In this document: one piece after another, positions 1-5,304 of the stretch
How positions within the stretch are numbered: the first letter of the stretch is position 1
How the letters are laid out: every line of letters starts with the position of its first letter
DNA from: DATDRM01 sp035291705
GTDB lineage: Bacteria; Chloroflexota; Anaerolineae; Anaerolineales; UBA4823
Assembly: GCA_035291705.1 (NCBI GenBank)
Contig: DATDRM010000004.1
Coordinates: forward strand, 1 to 7,442
Length of the DNA: 7,442 nt
Direction of reading: 5' to 3'
Notes under the pieces: model-generated
Databases searched by the model: none
Seen by the model: the letters and a program-made list of their open reading frames with translations, nothing else
Told to the model about the DNA's origin: nothing
Translations under genes and position numbers: made by a program

Positions 1-473
1 TGCTGATCGAACAGGCCCTCCCCCAAATCGAAACCAGGGCTAATGAGGTTCTCGACCGCCTGAGTATGGGCACCATGTCGGTGAACTTTGTCACCCAGGC
101 GGCTTACAAGGACAAGCACCGAGGAGATTTAAAGGAAACGCTGGATATCCAGATTCGCGATAGCGCCGGGAAGCGTGACTACGAAATGTTCAGCGGGGGT
201 GAGGCTTTCCGAGTCAATTTTGCTATCCGTCTGGCCCTCTCTGAGGTGCTCGCACAACGCGCCGGCGCCCGCTTGCAGACCCTGGTAATCGACGAGGGCT
301 TCGGCAGCCAGGATACTCAGGGACGCCAGCGCCTGATCGAGGCGATCAATCTGGTGCGCCAGGATTTCGCTAAGATTCTTGTCATCACCCACATCGATGA
401 ACTCAGAGACGCTTTTCCAACGCGGATCGAGGTGGAGAAGACTGCCCGCGGATCGATCGTACGCATCGTCTGA
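1..473 (+). CDS. sbcC: SbcC/Rad50-type exonuclease ATPase subunit, C-terminal fragment
   Basis: Only the last 156 residues are present; the reading frame is open to the left edge (first full codon at base 3), so the ATG at 66 is internal, not a start. SbcC pairs with the SbcD nuclease to process DNA ends and hairpins in the cytoplasm; its N- and C-terminal ABC lobes meet across a long coiled coil. The fragment is the C-terminal lobe. Numbered from the first full codon, it has the ABC signature FSGGEAFRVNFAIRLALS at 63-80, Walker B TLVIDEGFG at 93-101 with the catalytic Glu at 98, the D-loop SQD at 102-104, and the switch His in VITHIDEL (His130). The end of a coiled coil (roughly 1-22) precedes it. 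Ending shortly after the H-loop, around 25 residues later, is normal for the family. The next gene starts 13 bp downstream, so co-transcription is likely. An RecN or SMC protein is less likely because the signature followed by the IDEGFGSQD form is typical of SbcC/Rad50. The sbcD partner would be expected upstream, outside the window. Confidence 0.9.
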   Translation, partial: LIEQALPQIETRANEVLDRLSMGTMSVNFVTQAAYKDKHRGDLKETLDIQIRDSAGKRDYEMFSGGEAFRVNFAIRLALSEVLAQRAGARLQTLVIDEGFGSQDTQGRQRLIEAINLVRQDFAKILVITHIDELRDAFPTRIEVEKTARGSIVRIV

Positions 474-486
474 CGTGGTGATAGAG

Positions 487-1227
487 ATGATCGTCCTGGA
501 GACCCAAAAACTCACAAAACAATACCAGATGGGAACGGTAATCGTCACCGCTCTGGATGGCATCGACTTCAGCGTCCAGCGCGGCGAGTTCATCGCCATC
601 ATGGGCCCCTCCGGGTCTGGTAAATCCACGCTGCTCCACCTGCTGGGAGGCCTGGACAAGCCCACCTCGGGGGAAGTGATCCTGGCCGGGCAGCCGCTCT
701 CCCAGCTCGGTGACGACGAGATCACCCGCTTCCGCCGGCGCAAGGTAGGGTTGATCTTCCAGTTCTATAATCTGCTGCCTACCCTGACCACCGCTGAGAA
801 CGTCGCTTTGCCACTTTTGATCGATGGCCAACCGCTTGGGCGCCACCGCCAGCATCTCGCCAACCTGCTGACTCTGGTCAACCTGAGCGACCGCGCCGAT
901 CACCGTCCTGACCAGCTTTCCGGGGGCCAGCAGCAGCGGGTGGCCATCGCCCGCGCCTTCGTCAACGACCCGGAGATCGTCCTGGCCGACGAGCCTACCG
1001 GTAACCTGGACTCGCGCTCGGGCGCGGCTATCCTGGAGCTGCTGCGGCGCGCCTGCCGCGACCTGGGCGCGACGATCGTCATGGTCACGCATGACCCGCG
1101 CGCCGCTTCTTACGCCGACCGGGTCGTGTTCCTCCAGGACGGCCAGATCGTCCATCGCCTGGAGAACAACGGCGAAGGCGTATCGGTCAACAAAATCGTA
1201 GAAGTGATGGCAACCCTGGAGCTATAA
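487..1227 (+). CDS. ABC transporter ATP-binding protein (MacB/LolD/FtsE-type)
   Basis: Cytoplasmic ATPase of 246 residues that powers the permease encoded next. All ABC motifs are intact: Walker A GPSGSGKST at 40-48, Q-loop FQFYNLLP with Gln92, signature LSGGQQQR at 144-151, Walker B IVLADEP at 164-170 with catalytic Glu169, D-loop GNLD at 172-175, and switch His202 in VMVTHDP. The NLLPTLTTAENVALPL stretch after the Q-loop is typical of the family that includes LolD, MacB and FtsE, which work with FtsX-fold permeases. The ATG at 487 gives the usual family length and an N-terminus beginning close to the first beta strand. The frame stays open upstream to 379, but that part overlaps the sbcC end. 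GTG codons at 475 and 478 are possible alternatives; no strong Shine-Dalgarno motif separates the choices. The stop TAA (1225-1227) is followed at once by a repeat array. As the permease is a fused pseudodimer, this protein probably acts as a homodimer beneath it (inference). Confidence 0.93.
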   Translation: MIVLETQKLTKQYQMGTVIVTALDGIDFSVQRGEFIAIMGPSGSGKSTLLHLLGGLDKPTSGEVILAGQPLSQLGDDEITRFRRRKVGLIFQFYNLLPTLTTAENVALPLLIDGQPLGRHRQHLANLLTLVNLSDRADHRPDQLSGGQQQRVAIARAFVNDPEIVLADEPTGNLDSRSGAAILELLRRACRDLGATIVMVTHDPRAASYADRVVFLQDGQIVHRLENNGEGVSVNKIVEVMATLEL

Positions 1228-1274
1228 CGTAAAACGTGAAGCGTGAATTCACGCTTCACGCATCACGAATTACG
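1228..1274. repeat. 7-bp-period CGTRA array with central inversion
   Basis: Directly after the ATPase stop codon come three 7-bp units in one orientation: CGTAAAA (1228-1234), CGTGAAG (1235-1241), CGTGAAT (1242-1248). They are followed by four in the opposite orientation: ATTCACG (1247-1253), CTTCACG (1254-1260), CATCACG (1261-1267), AATTACG (1268-1274). The two blocks share two bases at the centre. The outer units have diverged; the inner two on each side match perfectly. This is visible directly in the sequence. Its origin is unknown: possible explanations are slippage growth, a palindromic intergenic element, or selection for a hairpin. Confidence 0.8.
1235..1260. promoter_or_regulatory. 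Perfect 26-bp palindrome, likely RNA hairpin between ATPase and permease genes
   Basis: The half-site CGTGAAGCGTGAA is followed immediately by its exact reverse complement. As RNA it can fold into an 11-bp stem closed by an AAUU loop. No U-run follows, so it does not look like a canonical intrinsic terminator. In this position it could stabilise the upstream mRNA, set ATPase-to-permease dosage, or serve as a dimeric protein site; none of these is shown by the sequence. The palindrome is clear, the function is inference. Confidence 0.6.
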
Positions 1275-1293
1275 CAGTGCCCACCCCACACCT

Positions 1294-3909
1294 ATGCTTA
1301 CCTCGCTGCCATTTCTGGCGCCTTTCTTCCTCGCCCTGCGTAATATGCGCACCCGCCTGGGGCGCACGCTGCTGACCGTGGTAGGCATCGTCCTGGGCGT
1401 GGCGGTCGTCCTGGCGGTGCAGGTCACCAACCAGTCCACCCTGGATTCCATCCGCCGGGTGTTCGATCGCGCTGCCGGGCAGGCGAATTTGCTCATCGTC
1501 CCGGTCAACCAGGGGAGCGATGTCCTTGAAGAAGCCCTGCTCGCGCAAGTCGAGCGCGCCGAGGGGGTGGAGGTCGCCACGCCTTCGGTGAAAGTGCAGA
1601 CATTGCTGGCCAGTGAGGCCGAATCCTGGCAGATCGCCTTCACGATCAACGGCCTTGCCTCCGGGAATGTGCTCGACCTGTACGGCGTAGACCCCGTGCT
1701 CGATCCCGAAGTGCGCGTTTATCAGCTTTCCATGGGGCGCACGCCCGACCCCGAGGCTTATGAAGTCTTGCTCTCCAGGAAATTTGCCCAGGAGAGGAGT
1801 TTGCAGATTGGGAATGACCTGGTGGTCTTAACCCCGGACAGCCAGGCGCGCCTGGAAATTGTCGGCTTGTTGGCCGAAGAGGGCGTGGGCTTGCTCAACG
1901 ACGGGGTCGTGGCCTTCGCTCCCCTGAGCGTCATCCAGGACCTGTACGGGCGCGGTGGCGAACTGGACGAGATCGCCTTGCGCATCGACCCTGCCATCAG
2001 TGGGGACACCCGCCAGATCGAATTGCTCAAAGAAAGCCTGGCCGGGCGGATCGGCCGGCGCGGCCAGGTGATCTACCCGGCTGCGCGCGGCCAGCTGGTG
2101 ACGCAAATGCTGGCCACTTACCAGCAAGGCCTGGCTTTCTTCTCCATGATCGCCATTTTTGTCGGCGCTTTCCTGATCTACAACACATTTTCGATGACCG
2201 TGGTGGAGCGGACGCGTGAGATCGGCATGCTGCGCGCCATCGGGATGAACCGCTGGCATGTCTTGGGCATGGTCCTGGCCGAGGCTGGTATGCTGTCTGT
2301 AGTCGGCTCTATCCTCGGTCTTGGGACCGGGCTTCTCCTGGCGCGCAGTCTCACCACCTTGATGGGCGCTGTCGTGACCAGTTCTGAGAGCGTGCTGAGC
2401 GTCCCCTGGCAGGGATTAGTCCAGAGCGTCGTCGTAGGGATAGGGGTAACACTCAGTGCAGCCCTTCTGCCAGCTGTTCAGGCGGCGCGCATCTCTCCCT
2501 TAGAAGCCTTGCGCGCCCGCGGTCGGAGCGTGCAGGCCGTGCGGCCCACGATCTGGGTTAGCGGCCTGGCGCTGCTCTTCGTGGGCTGGGCGGCCTTGTA
2601 TCGCCTGGAATGGCGGCCAGAGATCAATTTCCAGGCCGGCAGTGCCTCTGTATTAGTGATCCTCTTTGGCGCTACCTTGACGGTTTCCCTGGCAGTGATC
2701 GGCCTGGAACGTCTGACCCGCCCGCTGGCTGGGGCGCTCTATGGTGACGAGGGGCAGCTGGGTTCCGCCAATATCCGCCGTTCGGTTGGGCGCACCACCC
2801 TCACAGTCGCCTCCTTAATGGTGGCGCTGACCATGATCATCGGTGTCGGTTCTCTAGCCTATTCATTCGAGCAGGACATGGTCACCTGGGTAGATACTGC
2901 CCTGGGCGGCGACCTGTACGTGCGTTCGCCGATGACCATGCGCGCCTCCTTCGCCCGCCAGCTGGAGAATATCCCCGGCGTAGCCGTGGTGACTCCGGTG
3001 CGTTATCTGACCGTGCGCCTCACCCCAGGGATGTCCCCTGCCGGTGAGGGTGAAGGCGATAGCTTGTTCTTCGCGGCCATCGATCCTTGGACCTTCCGCC
3101 AGGTGGGGGCGATCGAGTTCGCGGCTGGCAGTGGGGATCCGGAGCAGAACTGGGCGCGCCTGGCGCGCGGGGACGCCCTGTTCGTTTCCACCGTGGTGGC
3201 CGATCGTTATGGCTTGAGCCAGGGTGATAGGATTTCCCTGCTCACCCGCCGCGGCGAGCATGCTTTCACCGTGGCGGGTGTGATGATCGATTTTACCGGG
3301 CAAGGCTACATCGTCTACAGCACCTATGCTGACTTACAGCGCTGGTTCGGCGAAGGCGGCGTCGACCGCTTCACGGTGAAGATCGCGCCGGGGTATGCCG
3401 TTTCGAGCGTGGCACAAGAGATCGAAACCCGCTACGCCGCTCGCCGCCATATCAGCGTCCAGACCAGCGAGGTTTTCAAGACCAACATCCTGAATTTGTT
3501 GGGCAGTTCTTTCCGCCTGTTCGATGTGCTGAATTTGATCGGGGTGATCATCGGTGCTTTGGGCGTGATTAACACACTGGTGATGAATGTGGTGGAGCGC
3601 CAGCGCGAGATCGGCGGCCTGCGTTCCCTCGGGATGACCCGCCGCCAGACCACCCAGATGGTGCTGGCTGAATCGCTGGCCATGGGCCTGATCGGCGGTG
3701 TCTATGGCCTGGGGTTCGGATACGTGGTGGCGAAGATCATGATCTACGCCATGAATGAGTTGAATGGCTACGATCTCCAGTTTATTTTCACCCCAGGCCC
3801 TTACCTGTTGGGCGTACTGATCGCCCTGGGCATCTCCCAGCTGGCCGCATTGTATCCGGCGCGGCGCGCCGCGGCGGTCAATATAATTGAAGCCATTAAA
3901 CATGAATAA
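1294..3909 (+). CDS. Fused FtsX/MacB-type ABC transporter permease with two extracytoplasmic domains
   Basis: Membrane subunit of the ABC system, 871 residues from the ATG at 1294. It is an internal duplication; each half is helix - extracytoplasmic MacB-like domain - three helices. Approximate positions: TM1 26-45, outer domain 46-278, TM2 279-301, TM3 327-351, TM4 374-396, linking TM5 419-436 and TM6 450-470, TM7 503-524, outer domain 525-743, TM8 744-766, TM9 789-817, TM10 835-855. The cytoplasmic coupling motif of FtsX permeases appears twice, ERTREIGMLRAIGM (305-318) and ERQREIGGLRSLGM (768-781). Each half ends in the usual tail, ARISPLEALRARG and then VNIIEAIKHE at the C-terminus. This ten-helix, two-domain layout resembles YbbP-type permeases more than four-helix MacB. 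The frame extends to a GTG at 1243, but that codon lies inside the palindrome and the extra residues look like translated repeat; family members usually begin shortly before an LRNMRTRLGRTLLT-like segment, which favours 1294. Neither start has a clear ribosome site. Substrate unknown. Confidence 0.9.
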   Translation: MLTSLPFLAPFFLALRNMRTRLGRTLLTVVGIVLGVAVVLAVQVTNQSTLDSIRRVFDRAAGQANLLIVPVNQGSDVLEEALLAQVERAEGVEVATPSVKVQTLLASEAESWQIAFTINGLASGNVLDLYGVDPVLDPEVRVYQLSMGRTPDPEAYEVLLSRKFAQERSLQIGNDLVVLTPDSQARLEIVGLLAEEGVGLLNDGVVAFAPLSVIQDLYGRGGELDEIALRIDPAISGDTRQIELLKESLAGRIGRRGQVIYPAARGQLVTQMLATYQQGLAFFSMIAIFVGAFLIYNTFSMTVVERTREIGMLRAIGMNRWHVLGMVLAEAGMLSVVGSILGLGTGLLLARSLTTLMGAVVTSSESVLSVPWQGLVQSVVVGIGVTLSAALLPAVQAARISPLEALRARGRSVQAVRPTIWVSGLALLFVGWAALYRLEWRPEINFQAGSASVLVILFGATLTVSLAVIGLERLTRPLAGALYGDEGQLGSANIRRSVGRTTLTVASLMVALTMIIGVGSLAYSFEQDMVTWVDTALGGDLYVRSPMTMRASFARQLENIPGVAVVTPVRYLTVRLTPGMSPAGEGEGDSLFFAAIDPWTFRQVGAIEFAAGSGDPEQNWARLARGDALFVSTVVADRYGLSQGDRISLLTRRGEHAFTVAGVMIDFTGQGYIVYSTYADLQRWFGEGGVDRFTVKIAPGYAVSSVAQEIETRYAARRHISVQTSEVFKTNILNLLGSSFRLFDVLNLIGVIIGALGVINTLVMNVVERQREIGGLRSLGMTRRQTTQMVLAESLAMGLIGGVYGLGFGYVVAKIMIYAMNELNGYDLQFIFTPGPYLLGVLIALGISQLAALYPARRAAAVNIIEAIKHE

Positions 3910-3917
3910 GTTCTCCT

Positions 3918-4001
3918 GACCATGTGACTACGCCGATGCACAGCATCGGTCGATACACAACATCGGTCGATATACAGCATCGGTTGACTATCTGACTAAA
4001 T
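3918..4001. repeat. 8-bp GACTA-type units flanking a 17-bp repeat block
   Basis: Units of 8 bp beginning with GAC lie on both sides of the 17-bp repeats: GACCATGT (3918-3925) and GACTACGC (3926-3933) before them, GACTATCT (3986-3993) and GACTAAAT (3994-4001) after them. The phase is exact within each pair. The arrangement suggests that the 17-bp block arose within, or was inserted into, an older GACTA array; this reading is inference. Confidence 0.55.
3934..3984. repeat. Three tandem 17-bp repeats, CGATRYACARCATCGGT
   Basis: Three adjacent units (3934-3950, 3951-3967, 3968-3984) fit the consensus CGATRYACARCATCGGT with one to three differences between any two. Every unit keeps inverted ends CGAT...ATCG. 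The first can fold best: CCGATGC, loop ACA, GCATCGG (3933-3949). Tandem dyad-symmetric units upstream of a gene could be operator sites or RNA hairpins; no function is demonstrated. Confidence 0.8.
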
Positions 4002-4043
4002 AAGCTGCTCGCACTTCATGGGCCATGCAAAATTGTCGATCTT

Positions 4044-4080
4044 GACTATCCGACTATCAGACTATGAGACTACTCGACTT
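4044..4080. repeat. 8-bp-period GACTATCN repeat array upstream of the adaptor gene
   Basis: Four full units and a partial one follow one another without gaps: GACTATCC (4044-4051), GACTATCA (4052-4059), GACTATGA (4060-4067), GACTACTC (4068-4075), GACTT (4076-4080). They continue the unit type seen at 3986-4001 after a unique 42-bp stretch that contains a small dyad CATGG-G-CCATG (4017-4027). The array ends 14 bp before the adaptor's ATG, so it forms most of the untranslated leader if the gene has its own promoter. Confidence 0.75.
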
Positions 4081-4094
4081 AAAAAGAGACAGAT

Positions 4095-5297
4095 ATGAGC
4101 AAAAGACGAATCATCGTCGGCATCCCCGTCGTTTTAATTCTGGTCGTTATCGGTTACTGGGGCTATCTGACTTACCTGGCTCCGCAGCCTCTCCAGCCCA
4201 CCCCTGAGCCGGAGACGGACACAGGTGAAAGCCCTCCTGGTCTGGTCTCGGCCGAAGGTAGGGTGGTGCCGGTCCAATTCGCTCACCTGAGCTTTAATAC
4301 CGGCGGGTTGGTTGAAGAAGTATTGGTTCTTAAAGGGGAAACCGTCGCCTCCGAGGAAGCCATTGCCCGTCTGGACGGTCACTCCCGCCTGGCGGCCGGC
4401 CTGGCTGCCGCCGAACTTGAGCAGCTATCCGCCCAACAAGCCCTCGACGCGTTATACGAGGATGCCGGGCTGCGCGCCGCCCAGGCATTGCAGTCTATGG
4501 CTGACGCCCGGGATGCTGTGCGCGATGCTGAACGTCACCTGAACAACTTGAACAGCGCTTCCCCCCAGGTCGACGTCGACCAGGCCCGGGCTAACAAAGT
4601 CCTGGCGGAGGAGCAGCTTGAACGCGCCCGCGAGGCCTTCGAGCCTTTCGCCGGTAAGGCAGAAGACAACCTGACCCGCGCCCTGCTGCAGAGCAAGCTG
4701 TCCCAGGCTCAGAAAGAGTACGATGACGCCGTGCGCCTGCTCAACAACCTGTTAGGGGCGACCAATGCGATCGACCTGGAACAGGCCCAGGCCGACTTGG
4801 CCCTAGCACAGGCCCGCCTGGGCGATGCCCAGCGCGCCTATGAGGACTTGAAGGATGGCCCCGACCCTGACGAGGTCGAGCTGGCGAAGGCGCGCCGGGC
4901 GAACGCCGCAGCCCAGGTCGCCGCCGCGCGCCATGCCCTGCAGGACCTGGAGTTGCGCGCCCCCTTCACTGGCAAGTTGGTGTCTTCTGATTTGAAGGTC
5001 GGTGAGTTTGTCTCCCCCGGTATGCCTGTCGCCACCCTGGCCGACCTGTCTACCTGGCAGGTGCAGACCATTGACCTGGCTGAGAGCGACGTTGCCCTGC
5101 TCTCGCCCGGCATGGCCGCCGAGGTCACCCTGGATGCCTTCCCCGGCGAAAGGTTAACTGGCGTGATCCGCGAGATCGACCTGCAGGGCGCAGACCGCCG
5201 CGGCGACATCACCTACACCGTCACCCTGGACTTCGACCCCGGGGGGATTCCCGTGCGCTGGGAGATGACAGCGTTTGTGGATATCTCTCTTCCTTGA
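4095..5297 (+). CDS. HlyD/MacA-type membrane fusion (adaptor) protein
   Basis: Adaptor of 400 residues that stands on the outer face of the cytoplasmic membrane and works with the ABC permease encoded upstream. A basic start (KRR) and one hydrophobic helix at 6-28 anchor it; there is no lipobox cysteine. A Pro/Glu-rich linker (about 29-48) follows. Split lipoyl-like halves are seen at about 50-95 (GLVEEVLVLKGETVASEEAI) and 285-319 (LELRAPFTGKLVSSDLKVGE, then FVSPGMPVATLADLS). Between them lies a long Ala/Leu/Gln-rich alpha-helical coiled coil (about 96-284) containing an internal duplication of about 67 residues. The C-terminal part (320-400) is the beta-barrel region, with the typical SPGMAAEVTLDAFPGERLTGVIREI. 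The ATG at 4095 is the natural start because the anchor helix begins right after it; the leader AAAAAGAGACAGAT offers only a weak ribosome site. The gene is 185 bp from the permease and ends 7 bp from the convergent macroglobulin gene. Whether it contacts an outer-membrane channel, or ends outside a single membrane, is not shown. Confidence 0.9.
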   Translation: MSKRRIIVGIPVVLILVVIGYWGYLTYLAPQPLQPTPEPETDTGESPPGLVSAEGRVVPVQFAHLSFNTGGLVEEVLVLKGETVASEEAIARLDGHSRLAAGLAAAELEQLSAQQALDALYEDAGLRAAQALQSMADARDAVRDAERHLNNLNSASPQVDVDQARANKVLAEEQLERAREAFEPFAGKAEDNLTRALLQSKLSQAQKEYDDAVRLLNNLLGATNAIDLEQAQADLALAQARLGDAQRAYEDLKDGPDPDEVELAKARRANAAAQVAAARHALQDLELRAPFTGKLVSSDLKVGEFVSPGMPVATLADLSTWQVQTIDLAESDVALLSPGMAAEVTLDAFPGERLTGVIREIDLQGADRRGDITYTVTLDFDPGGIPVRWEMTAFVDISLP

Positions 5298-5304
5298 TGT
5301 TCTA

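Noticed and set aside
379..486. Extended N-terminus of the ABC ATPase starting at 379
   Set aside because: It would overlap the well-supported end of sbcC by about 95 bases and add 36 residues unlike any ABC ATPase; the ATG at 487 gives normal length.
403..1155. Long minus-strand open frame (250 codons) opposite the ABC ATPase
   Set aside because: It is antisense to a gene with complete ABC motifs, its translation is low-complexity and resembles no family, and it is explained by GC-rich codon bias.
1235..1260. Intrinsic terminator
   Set aside because: The stem is strong but is followed by CATCACGAAT, not a T-run, and the next gene is in the same orientation and functionally linked to the one before it.
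3334..3903. Minus-strand open frame (189 codons) opposite the permease C-terminus
   Set aside because: His/Gln/Asp-rich translation typical of antisense to membrane-protein codons; no recognisable domain, and the sense strand is clearly coding.
3934..3984. Possible mini-CRISPR array
   Set aside because: The three 17-bp units are directly adjacent with no spacers and there are no cas genes nearby.
4042..4068. Possible sigma-70 promoter before the adaptor: TTGACT (4042-4047) with TATGAG (4063-4068)
   Set aside because: Spacing is only 15 bp, the -10 matches four of six bases, and TTGACT/TAT words are produced automatically by the GACTATC repeat.
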